Of a stretch of 64,000 nt of DNA, positions 22,501 through 31,700 are shown piece by piece (within the stretch, counting starts at the first letter, position 1; every line of letters begins with the position of its first letter). Where the stretch lies: positions 33,198,911 through 33,262,910 of the forward strand of contig NC_052046.1 in NCBI RefSeq assembly GCF_015832195.1, written 5' to 3'. Origin of the DNA: Motacilla alba alba. Taxonomy: Eukaryota; Chordata; Aves; Passeriformes; Motacillidae. Made by a program: the position numbers and the translations under genes. Below the pieces are notes generated by a model that saw nothing but the letters and a program-made list of their open reading frames with translations, ran no database searches and was not told where the DNA came from.

Positions 22501-24387
22501 AAAATGGGCAGAAGAGATGCTCAACAGGTATGGAATATCTTTTACATGAAGAAAGGTTACAGAAAACTACTTAAACTGGAAGAGAGAAAACTGTTGTGAT
22601 TTGATGAGTTTTGTGAAGTTACCACTGCCTAGGACACAAAAAATTGGCAATGCAATTCTTTATGTGCCACGACAATCAGAGATGGGCATAAAATTATAGC
22701 CCAGGCAGAAGGAATGAAGAAGGAAAGTACTTTATGTGTAATTAAATGGGAATATATTTCCAGAAGATTATTTGAAGATCAAATTTACCCTCCCCACCAA
22801 AAAACCCAAATCTGTGGTCTAGAAGTTTATGACAATGAAACTGTAAACAGTTGCAGACAATAGTGGCAATGTACAGAGACAAAGGCACAGTCTGTGGCTT
22901 AGGATGCTGAAGCCATGCTAGAGGAAGCAGTTCTGCCCCTGCCCTTCCCTGTCACACTTTCATGAGTTGTAGGTGTCTTTCTCAGCATGGGTGCATTCTC
23001 TCCTGACTGCAGGTGGAAAAACACTTGGGGGCTGAAACACAGGATTCCAAAGTTGGACTAAACATCCCACCTCCTGCACCAAACAAACATTTTTTGGAAA
23101 GAGATGCTGTCATGCTGCAGTAGTTAGGTGCATCCCTATCCCGCCAGCCAGCCCCACAGCCCACGAGTCCATCTCCTGGGCAGTGCCATTGCAATGTCCA
23201 CGTGTGCAACAGGCGCACAGCCCATCCATCCTGTCTGCCCAGGAGCCCTGCAGCACTGAGCCCCACGGATCCCAGATCCATGGATCTCTGCTGGCAGCAC
23301 CTCGCAGGCACCGCGTACAAACAAAGGGACTGCTCTCAATACCAAGACCCTCACACAACGACAGAATGGGTCAACGTGGAAGGTACACAGCAAGTCATCT
23401 GGCCCAACATCCCCACTCAACCAGGGCCATCCCAGAGCACACGGGAGAGAATTGTGTCCAGGTAGTTCTTGGATATATCCTGTGAGGGAAACTCCACAGC
23501 CTCTTTGGGCAATGTGTTCCAGTGCTCAGTCACTTGCACAGTAAAGAAGTTCTTCTTCATATTCAGGTGGAACTTCTTGTGTATCAGCTGGGCATCACCA
23601 AGCAGAGCCCGGTCCATCCTCTTGGCAACCTCCCCTCACACACTCATAGACATTGACAAGGCCCTTTCTCAATCATTCCGTCCCCAGGCTGAACAAGCCC
23701 AGCACCCCCAGCCTTCCCAGCAAGAGAGATGCTCCACTCCCCTGATCAACTCAGCAGCGCCCCGCTGGATCCTCTCCAGAGTTTCAGCAGATAGAGCAGG
23801 GAGGAATCAATAAAACCCATGGCACAGACGAGCCCCAGCGCAGTTAAACCCCGTCCTGCTCGGGGCAGTCTGGCAGCACCAGCAGCCACAAACTGCCCTG
23901 GCAGCAGCAGAGGCTGCAGGAGCGCTGGAGGAGTGAAGAATTTAAAAGTTTCCACTTCTGCAAGCCAGAGGGAGGCTTTGCTGGCCCGAACTCTGCGGTG
24001 TGCCAGCTCCTACAGAAAGGCGGCATGCCCAAAGGGATTAAAACCCAAGCAACCAAGCAAGCACGCAAGAAAACCTAATAACACGGTGAAGTTCTGGCGC
24101 TAGGCCAAGCCCGCCCCAAGCCCGGGATGCGGCGCGGGGCCGGCTGTGGAGCGGGGCAGGGCAGAGGCCGGCCGGCTCCCCCCGGCACGCCGCCACGGCC
24201 GCGGGACGTCCCGGCCGCGGGCCCCGCCCGACACGTCCCGAGGCTTCCCGGCGGCGGAGACGCCGCCCCGGCCGCGGGCGAGAGTCACCTTGGCTGTCAC
24301 GCTGGGTCCTCTCTTCTTGAAGGCCTCGGCCACGGGGGCCAGGAAGCACAGACAAGCCACAGCGCCGAGCAGCGCCCCGCGGGCCAT
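16372..24387 (-). CDS. PPIC: Peptidyl-prolyl isomerase C (cyclophilin C), complete, five exons
   Basis: Cyclophilin C catalyses cis-trans isomerisation of prolyl bonds in the secretory pathway and binds cyclosporin A. Exons on the minus strand are 24387-24289, 20265-20152, 19657-19564, 17909-17725 and 16500-16372, giving 206 residues (family about 210). Residues 1-22 form a hydrophobic signal peptide, then [10 protein letters not shown] and the cyclophilin fold. The expected catalytic and drug-contact residues are present: R83, F88, M89 and Q91 in [14 protein letters not shown]139 and F141 in NGSQFFI, W149 and H154 in [12 protein letters not shown]. The C-terminus [19 protein letters not shown] ... 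VVEVGDW fits PPIC rather than the basic tail of PPIB. Linkage to SNX24 and PRDM6 supports this. No frameshift is seen. Confidence 0.96.
16501..17724 (-). other. PPIC: PPIC intron 4
   Basis: AT-rich intron of 1224 bases. No repeat or additional exon recognised. Confidence 0.85.
17725..17909 (-). CDS. PPIC: PPIC exon 4: cyclosporin-contact exon
   Basis: The acceptor is TTGTCATAG and the donor ATG|GTAAGT. It encodes [38 protein letters not shown] and [18 protein letters not shown]. It has the Trp and His of the drug-binding face. It is 185 bases long, enters in phase 1 and ends in phase 0. Confidence 0.96.
17910..19563 (-). other. PPIC: PPIC intron 3
   Basis: Intron of about 1.65 kb. A stretch near 18493-18575 (GTGCAGTGCCTAGCACAATG and following) resembles the 3' part of an old amniote interspersed repeat that I recall from turtle and crocodile DNA; this is tentative. 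Otherwise nothing recognised. Confidence 0.7.
18493..18575 (+). repeat. Possible ancient amniote interspersed repeat
   Basis: It contains the words TGCCTAGCACAATGGGG and, 40 bases on, GATGCTATCCCAATAAACAA, in the order I remember from an ancient amniote repeat 3' end. The match is from memory and short. Confidence 0.3.
19564..19657 (-). CDS. PPIC: PPIC exon 3: catalytic arginine exon
   Basis: It encodes [20 protein letters not shown] then [11 protein letters not shown], carrying the active-site Arg (residue 83) and the FMIQ segment. The donor GTAACA departs from the GTRAGT consensus at the fifth position, so it is a relatively weak splice site. It ends in phase 1. Confidence 0.95.
19658..20151 (-). 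other. PPIC: PPIC intron 2
   Basis: Short 494-base intron with nothing notable. Confidence 0.85.
20152..20265 (-). CDS. PPIC: PPIC exon 2
   Basis: The acceptor is ATATTCAG and the donor GAA|GTACGT. Its 38 codons start [20 protein letters not shown] and end ALATGE, the first strands of the cyclophilin fold. It is phase 0 at both ends. Confidence 0.95.
22106..22138. repeat. Perfect inverted repeat, 14-bp arms, 5-base loop
   Basis: ATAATTTACACATC (22106-22119) pairs perfectly with GATGTGTAAATTAT (22125-22138) across TGACT. It sits in PPIC intron 1 in AT-rich sequence. Confidence 0.95.
22290..22780 (+). mobile_element. Old, diverged LINE (CR1-like) fragment
   Basis: The order of words resembles a decayed CR1 RT tail: a version of 'CTGCATGTAATTCTGACCTC' at about 22455, then ACATGAAGAAAGGTTACAG and AAACTGGAAGAGAG. 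No frame is intact. I am unsure of the family. Confidence 0.4.
23356..23815 (-). mobile_element. CR1 LINE 3' fragment
   Basis: Antisense CR1 text is clear, for example CCAACATCCCC, GTGTTCCAGTGCTCAGTCAC, AAGAAGTTCTTCTTCATATT and CCCCAGGCTGAACAAGCCCA. It ends near a CCGCTGGATCCTCTCCAGAG block. 5'-truncated and non-coding, it lies in PPIC intron 1. Confidence 0.88.
24289..24387 (-). CDS. PPIC: PPIC exon 1: signal peptide
   Basis: The ATG at 24387-24385 follows a GC-rich leader. It encodes [20 protein letters not shown] and [13 protein letters not shown], then the donor GTGACT. A hydrophobic core with small residues before EAF fits signal-peptide cleavage near residue 22. It ends in phase 0. An open frame runs upstream of the ATG, but this ATG places the signal peptide at the N-terminus as expected. 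Confidence 0.93.
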
Positions 24388-24478
24388 GGCGCCGGCCGAG
24401 CGCTGCGGCGCCTGCGCTGGGGAAGGGCGGCTCCTCCCGCGCCGGGGCGGGGGGCTCCGGGGAGCGGGCGCCCGCCCC

Positions 24479-24730
24479 GGCGAGCGGTCGTCCCTCCCGA
24501 AGAAAAGGCCACCAGTTCCAGGGAGCGGCCATCCGTGCTGGGGAGTGGTCATCCATCCCGGGGAAAGGCTACCCGTCCAGAGGAGAGGCCCCCAACTCGG
24601 GGAGCGGTCATTCATCCTGAGGAGCCATCATCCATCCCGGGGAGTAGCCACCCATGCCAGGGAGCGATCACCCATCCCATGAGGCGGTCACGTATACCAG
24701 GGATCGGTCACCCATCCTGGAGAAGCCGTC
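24479..24730. repeat. Diverged 20-bp minisatellite upstream of PPIC
   Basis: About twelve imperfect 20-base units occur head to tail. Clear examples are GGGGAGTGGTCATCCATCCC, GGGGAAAGGCTACCCGTCCA, GGGGAGCGGTCATTCATCCT and AGGGAGCGATCACCCATCCC. Because 20 is not a multiple of three, the repeat yields similar peptides in all frames, creating false ORFs. It starts about 90 bases upstream of the PPIC ATG, in the probable promoter or 5' UTR. Confidence 0.85.
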
Positions 24731-25059
24731 CTGGAGAAGCCAGAGCGGTGGCCCGCGTGGGGCTGAGCTCCGGTCCCGGCGCTGCCCGGGGCTCCCAGGA
24801 CGGGCCCGGCGCCCTGGCTGGGTTTGGGGCGGGCGCTGGATTTGGCGGGGGGCTCGGGGGCTCCCGTTCTGACGGGCGGCGGGAGCCGTGTGCCCTCCCC
24901 GGGCCAGCCTCGCCCGGCGGGAGCTGCCGTACCTTAGAGGGGCGCGACCTCCCAGCCTTCGGCTTCGGCCAGGCTGTGTGCCCAGCTGGGTCCCACATGC
25001 GGGTGAAGTAGCCGAAACAGTAAGAGATTGAGCCAGCAGCGTGCCCTTGTGGGAAAGGG

Positions 25060-25612
25060 CAATGGTGTCCTGGGATGCCTTCCAAAGAGTGTTGCCAGCA
25101 GGTGGAGGGATGTGATGCTGCTCCTCAGCCCTGCTGAAGACACAGCTGGAGTGCTCTGTCCATTTCTGGGTTCCTCAGCGTAAGAAAAGTGTGGAGCTCC
25201 CGGAGCGGGTCCAGCACAGGGCAAGAAAGGGACTGGAGCATATCCCTTATGAGGAAAGGCTGAGAGAGCTGAGCCTGTTCAGCCTGGAGAAAGGATGACT
25301 GAGATGGGACCATATCAATGTCTATGAGTATCTGAAGGGAAGGTGTCAAGAAGATGGACGAGGCTCTGTGTGGTGGTGCCCAGAAACAGGATAAGAGGCA
25401 ACAGGCAGAAACTGATACACAGGATCGTCCACCTGATTACAAGCATGAGTCTCTTTACTATGCAGGTGACTGCACATTGGAACAGATTGCAGAGTCTCCT
25501 TTACTGGAAATACTGAAGAACCATCTGGGTACAATCCTGTGCCGTGTGCTGTAGGACAACCCACCTGACAATCCTGTGGTCCCTTCCAACCAGTTGTATG
25601 ATTCTGTGATTT
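25060..25612 (+). mobile_element. CR1 LINE 3' part
   Basis: Clear CR1 words in order: GGGTCCAGCACAGGGCAAGA, ATGAGGAAAGGCTGAGAGAG, CTGAGCCTGTTCAGCCTGGA, TGAAGGGAAGGTGTCAAG and finally CCTTCCAACCAG...GATTCTGTGATT, the CR1 3' tail. Stops break the frame. Confidence 0.92.
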
Positions 25613-26211
25613 TGGGAGTGAGTTGTTGGTATTTCATGTTTGCTGTATATAATGTGCTGAGTAGAAACAGGAGCCTGTGAGGCACTTGTAATACTTTTGG
25701 GTTCATTTGTGTTAGCAGTGGTGGTGCACTGTTTGGCACCTATGTCAGCTCTCACCTCTGGCTTTGGACAGTAGACAGCAGCACTGAAGGAATTCATCAA
25801 ACACAAACATTTCTCCCAAGCCATTATGTGCTAAAAAATCATTTGCATTCAGAACCTGTTTCAAATGGTGTTGCTGCTGCAGTCCCTAGAAAATTTGTAA
25901 ATTGTAGCACACACTGAAATTTTGTGGCCTCTCAGCTGCCAGCATATGAAAGTTAAAATGGATGCCAATACAATGCAAGCAGGAATCTGTCAGTGTTTTA
26001 TGTAAACACAGTCAGGCTTAAACCCAGCAGCGCTGTGGTTCTGGGTGTATGGTATAGCACTTGCAGAGACAGTTGCAAAGCCAGCCCAGAGCTCAGGTGC
26101 AGTGCCCAAGGGAGTGTGTGCTCTGCACCACCGCACGTGCACTGCATGTCTGCCGAACCCCTCAGCTTGAGACTGTGCCTCAGCTGGCAAGTAGTAGAGA
26201 CAATAGCCACA
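25613..26211. other. Intergenic, nothing recognised
   Basis: About 600 bases of unique-looking sequence between two CR1 copies; several short open frames overlap with no recognisable content. Confidence 0.6.
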
Positions 26212-27262
26212 GACTCATAGAATTGTTTAGGATCATCGAGTCCAACCATTAACTGTCAAGCCCAGCACTTAACCTTGTCCTTAGGCACCACATCCACATG
26301 TCTTTTAATTACCTCCAGAGTTGGCGATTCTACCACTTCCCTGGACAGCCTGTTCAGTGCTTAACAGCCCTTTTCATGAAAGAATTTGTCATAATATCAG
26401 CTTGTACTGATACTGGCATAGTTTAGGGATATTTCCTCTTGTCCTAAGGCTTTCTACTTCCAAGAAAGAGGCTAATCCTCCTGCTACAGCCTCCTTTCAG
26501 GTTGTTGTAAAGAGTGATCAGGTGTCTCCCTGGTTATCATTTTCTCCAGGCTGAACATCCCCAGCTCCCTCAGCTGCTCCTCATCAGACCTGAGCAACAG
26601 ACCATTCCCCACCTTTGTTGACATTCTCTGGACATGCTTCAGTGCTTCAACATGTTTCTAGTAGTGAGGGGCCCAAAACTTAACCCAGATTTTGAGGTGG
26701 CCTCACCAGTGCCCAATACAGGGTGACAATCTCTTTCTTGGTCATGCTGGCCACAACATTTTTTATACAGGCTAGGATATCATTGGCCTTCCTGGCCACC
26801 TGAGCACTGTTGGCTCTGTTCAGCATGTTCAGCCTCTGTTGACCAGCACAGCCAGGTCCTTTTCTGCTGGGCCGCTTTACAGCCTCTCTGCCCCCAGCCT
26901 GTACCATTGCTTGGGATTGTTGTGACCAAAGTCCAGGACTTGGCATTTCCTCTGTTAAACCTCATAATCTTGGCTTCAGTCCATCAATCCAGCCTGTCCA
27001 GATCCCTCTGCCAAGCCTTCCTCCCTTCCAGCAGATCAACACTGCTACCCAACCTAGTGTCATTTGTGAACTTACATAGGGTGCACTTGATCCCCCACAT
27101 CCAGATAATAGATAAAGATTTTAAACAAGGCTGTCCCAAACACTGAGCCCTGGGGAACAGCACTTGTGACTGGCCTGGAGCTGGATGTAATTCCATTCAC
27201 CTCCACTCTCTGGGCCTGGCTGTCCAGCTGGTTTTGGGCAGCAAAGCATGCACTTGTCTGTG
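26212..27262 (-). mobile_element. CR1 LINE, longer copy with reverse-transcriptase remnants
   Basis: On the minus strand broken frames carry RT-family segments: VPQGSVFGTALFKIFI with a YLDV remnant (about 27115-27175), a KFTNDTRLGSSVDLLEG...QRDLDRLD segment and an ARKANDILACIKNVVAS segment. The plus-strand left end reads ACTCATAGAATTGTTTAGGA, the reverse complement of a CR1 3' tail. Stops and frameshifts show a dead copy, 5'-truncated near 27262. Confidence 0.9.
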
Positions 27263-28551
27263 AACAGATAATGTCTTCGCTGTGTGTTTTCAGGTGGCTG
27301 GTGTAGTTGACCAAATGCCTACAACACTTGAAGAGTTCAGGCATGCTTGTGAAACATGTTCTCTTGTGTAGACATTTGTCAGGCATCTGGTTCATGTACG
27401 GCAAGGCTTCTCTGAAACAAACACAGTAAGCTGATACATTGGAAAGATCCACTTCAAAATTCATTCTTAATCCAATCCAAGAACATATCAATGCTTCAAG
27501 TGAGCATCCCTGATGCTCACTTTTGAATCTGTGAGGTGATCACAGACTGTCTTTCACAGGGGCTGTAACTTTTCTACTCTTTTCCATTCCATGCCCACAT
27601 GCTGCCTGCAGAAGTGTATCTGTAAATGAGATTTCTCATCAGGCAACTACAGTAAAAATTAATTTCAGGAGCACAGCAGAGGACGTGGTTACAGCTTCTG
27701 CATTACATAGCACACGAGCAGAAGCACCAAATTATGTTGCTTAATTGATGACTGACAAATAGATCCTTTTTCCTCAAGAGGTGTAAGACATACTTGTAGT
27801 TCCTGCATCAAAGAGCAATCTGGACTAATCTAGGGCTTAACTTTGACGTCTGACCTATGTACTGGCATTTTGTACAAGGGTACAAAAACAAGGATTTTAC
27901 CAAAGCCTTGCCTCTAAGGACTGCCATCAGCACTAGGGGATATGGGGCTTCAGGGCATGGTTCAAGACATTTATTCTGTAGCTATTTAGATCTGTTCATT
28001 TTAGTAAACCAAAACTAGTTCATGTATGTGTGTAGGTGGTTATGCTACTTCTCTGATCCCCTTGCTAATGAGCACAATATTGCACAGTAATATCCTTTAA
28101 ATATCAAAGGAGGCCCAAAAGGGAAGGTGTCTCATATGATAAATTCTTTGATGTGTCAGTGCACTTTCAGCAGGTATATTAGTATGAGAGTTTTGTCAGA
28201 GTAAACTGCATATGTGTTTATATTCTCTGCCGGTTTGATAAGGTACTGAGAATTTAATATTATGATTCAGCTGCCTTCCTTGCACTGCAAACACATAGCA
28301 ATGGTGCTCAACTTACTATGGCATTAAGATTTACTGCAGAAATATAATGAAGTCCAAAGGCTTACTGGTTTGTTCCAGTAGTTGGATTTAAACTTTAAAA
28401 AAATCTGTATTGCTGTATAGAAACATTAGACAGTAGTTAAGTATTCTGTCTAATAGTGACAGAAATATTTTCAGTCCACATACGTATCTAATCACATAAG
28501 TCTCAATAGTTAAAATCCAGGAGGTGTAAACTTCCATTTCCATCTCTGTTT
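27263..28551. other. Intergenic, nothing recognised
   Basis: AT-rich unique-looking sequence between CR1 copies with no coding or repeat signal that I can support. Confidence 0.55.
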
Positions 28552-28790
28552 AGAGAATCATAGAGTCATAGAATGATTTGAGTTGGAAGGAACCTTAAAG
28601 ATCATCTAGTTCCAACTCCCTTGCCATGCACAGGTACACCTTTCATTGGCCAGGTTGCTCAGAGCCCATCCAAACTGGCCATGAACTCTTCCAGGGATGG
28701 GGCAGCCACAGCTTCCTTGGGTAGCCTGCTCCAGTGCCTTACCACCCCCACCATAAAGAATTTTCTTAATATCTAACCTTTACCTTTTAA
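28552..28790 (-). mobile_element. CR1 LINE 3' end
   Basis: Reads GAATCATAGAGTCATAGAAT, GAAGGAACCTTAAAGATCAT and ATGGGGCAGCCACAGCTTCC on the plus strand, the reverse complement of the CR1 3' tail. The copy is short. Confidence 0.9.
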
Positions 28791-31700
28791 TATTTTAATT
28801 TTAAGTATTTTTAAGTTTGACATGAGTGGGACAGAACATTTTTGTTACTTCAAATGCATGTGAGTCACCAGGTGAATGTGTAAAGAAATAAGGAAAAAGG
28901 TGGAGGCAAGGCTAATTCCAGGTTTTGAGTTTGAAAGAAGACCAAGGCTGGCTGATGAGACTGTATTGTCTCAGAGTAATTGATTCAGAGTAGTACATTG
29001 ATTCAAACCAGGAAGTGCAGAAGAATGAGCAAGGAGCTGGGAAGACGCAAAAAAGGTGATCTGTCTGAGAGGCTCCTGTATTTAATACTCCTTTATACAG
29101 AGTGTATGTAGGTGTAGGTACGCTGAACGACACCATCAAGTCACAGTACTCCCTTTCACTCTCCCTCAATAAAAATGTTGGTGTTTGCAAGGATGACTTC
29201 CCTGTTTATTGACACGTAAATATGTTTCATCCATGTACAAGAGGGCAGTATGAGGCAGAGAGAATGAAAGGCGTGCTTGATAGCACTGAAGATATTTAAA
29301 AACAGCAAGATGAGAAGATGAGATGGGATCTGGTTTGTATTATCTTGGAAAGTTTATGCATACTGGTGATGCTGCTAAATAATTTTTGGAAGAAGATAAA
29401 ACAATGTTTAAAGAGGAAATCTTGAAAAGAGGCAGAAACTTAATATGTTCAGTGAAAAGCCAATTTTACACAGAAAATCTCTTCCTGATGCTAAAAGAAG
29501 TACATGTTCTTTTTGTAGGAGTTTGATGTCATGACTATCAAATTGGAAGTACACAAAAGCCGGACAAACAGTAAACTTTGTGTAAGCTGTGAAAAGAAAG
29601 GAATCCTTTCAATGAAGATAGACAATGTGTAAAAACTTGTTATGAAGTTTTTCTTTTTCTGCTTTAATTATTCATCATATTCTTGAAGAATTTGGAGGTC
29701 TTTGCAAACTCTTTACACCAGTTGGATACAGTGTGCTGAGAACTACACTGAATGCACTGTGGCTTTGCACTGAGACAACTCCTCCATATTAAAATTTTTA
29801 AAAAAGGTGCAAAATCAAGAGACGGTCTACAACAGAAAACCATTCTTTCTGGTTCCATCTTTCCTAGCCCTGAACAATTTGTTCACCTCTTCAGTGAAGC
29901 TGATTTGAAAAAAAACTGTTATCATTTCTTCTCTCAGTTTTCTTTCCTGTAGACTAAACAACCCCAATTCCTTCTATCTTTCCATATGGGTCAAGTATTA
30001 GAGCAGGCGTCATCTGGATATATAGCTTTTAGTTGAAATATTACCTTTGTCCTTACACACGTAGAAGCTACAGATAAGCACATTTTGTCATTTCTTGCCT
30101 TTTTTTCCCCTTTATTTTTAAGTAGTTCAAGTGACATAAGGCTGTTGTGGCAAAGATTATGTAGCCCATTCAAAGACTATGCTTAGGCTGTCTTGTGTTT
30201 GTGTTGTGGTGTACGGGACATGTTGCATTTTAGAGCTAGTTGATGTGTTATTTGGGTGCTTGTCTCTTGAAGTCACCAACCTTTTAGAAGAATAATTTGC
30301 TACTGTTTGACAGTCTTCGATTTAAGTAATAGTGTCTGTAATGAGATGTTTCATTGCTTCTTACAGGCTTTCTACTATTTAAAATGGGTACAGAAGAGAG
30401 AACTATTGAGTGTATAGAATCTGACAGATTCTGATTTCTAGTAGTACTAGCATTGGCAGTAGTTCTAGATGTCCCTTCAGCACTATGGCGTGACATGAGC
30501 TATGATTTATTGTAGTTATATGGAAATATTTCATATCCAAATTGCTCTAGTATATCATGTTATACAGGTAAAAGTATTCTGGTACACATAATAATGCTTT
30601 ATGGTTCTGTGGGCACGTTCATTGGTGTTAACTGCTTGATAGCTGCCGGGATAAAACTTGGAGTAACCATTGTGTTCCGCAAGACTGCTGTAACTGAGCT
30701 TTTATTTTTATTTTCTCACTTTGAAATGGGTTTTGGATTCTCGAGGCTGAATCACTGAAGGTGTATCATCCCTTCCAGGATTGATCTTTGTCCATAAAGT
30801 TTCACACTGCTATAGTGTTACTTGTCTTTTTTATTTAATGTATCACTGGGAAAATAAAATCACAGGTTTAAAGCCAAGCTTTAATCCCATAAAGACTAAG
30901 AAATGCCCCACTACATCCTTTATACGAGCTGAATTCTAAAACGGTTAAAAATGTTAAAAGATCAGAGCCATTGTGACCTGACATATGATTCTGAGATGCA
31001 ACAGTAAAAAAAAAAAAAACCAAAAAAACAGCTTAAGGTCTGCAAATTGTAAGTCACTGTATATGGCCCTCTTGAATAATGAAGAAAGAAGTTTATGGGA
31101 AGTTTTGTTTGTGTTTTTTGTCTTTTCCTTTATGTGACTTCAGAAAGATGGAGTGTATTGTATGTGCTGTCTCTTCTATTAAACCACTTGTAAAATGGCT
31201 TAGACTGCTCCTGTCATCTGATGCATTTATGCAAAATAAATGTGTCCTATGCTCCGGATAAGTGTCTTCCTTCTGGTGAATAGTTTTTAAGCTTTTTAAA
31301 TTTTGTATCCAAACACGATTTGAAGTGTCACCCTTTCCACTCTAATGGTCAAAGCATTTATTTAGGTAATACCAGCAATGTGTTTTCAAAATAGTACATC
31401 TGGAGGCAGAACCATTTTGAGCCTATATGTTTACAGGATATCAGAGCTATCTGTAATTGCACATCTCATTTAGCACATAGTCATTCATTTAAATTCTGGT
31501 TTTCATAGCATCTGTGGTTGCATAAGATCCCTTAGAGCAAAACTGATTTTTTTTTCAGTAAAGCATAGCTGTGAGGAAATGTACAGTAAGATTTCTTTGT
31601 TTTCAAGGCAAAAAAAGCAAAACCTTAGGGAAAAAAAAAAAGCTGAAACTGCATAGGTTCCTATTTTTTTCCCTTCCCCAAATATTACTTCCAATTATAG

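Larger units (their letters stand above)
20266..24288 (-). other. PPIC: PPIC intron 1
   Basis: The largest PPIC intron, about 4.0 kb. It holds a 14-bp-arm palindrome (22106-22138), a likely old LINE fragment (22290-22780) and a clear minus-strand CR1 (23356-23815), which is in the sense direction of PPIC transcription. Confidence 0.8.
24110..24990. promoter_or_regulatory. PPIC: CpG island at the PPIC 5' end
   Basis: Dense CpG and G+C begin near 24110, cover exon 1 and continue about 600 bases upstream of the start codon. No TATA box is evident, fitting a broad housekeeping-type promoter. The long open frames here on both strands (for example 24127-25011) are stop-poor GC shadows. Confidence 0.75.

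Noticed and set aside
16372..24387. Identity as PPIB (cyclophilin B)
   Set aside because: The C-terminus (VVHSIELQ ... VVEVGDW) and linkage to SNX24 and PRDM6 fit PPIC; PPIB has a different, basic tail.
24127..25011. 294-codon open frame over the PPIC CpG island, plus others there on both strands
   Set aside because: It overlaps PPIC exon 1 on the other strand and crosses the 20-bp minisatellite; long frames occur on both strands at once because GC-rich DNA lacks stops. No domain seen.
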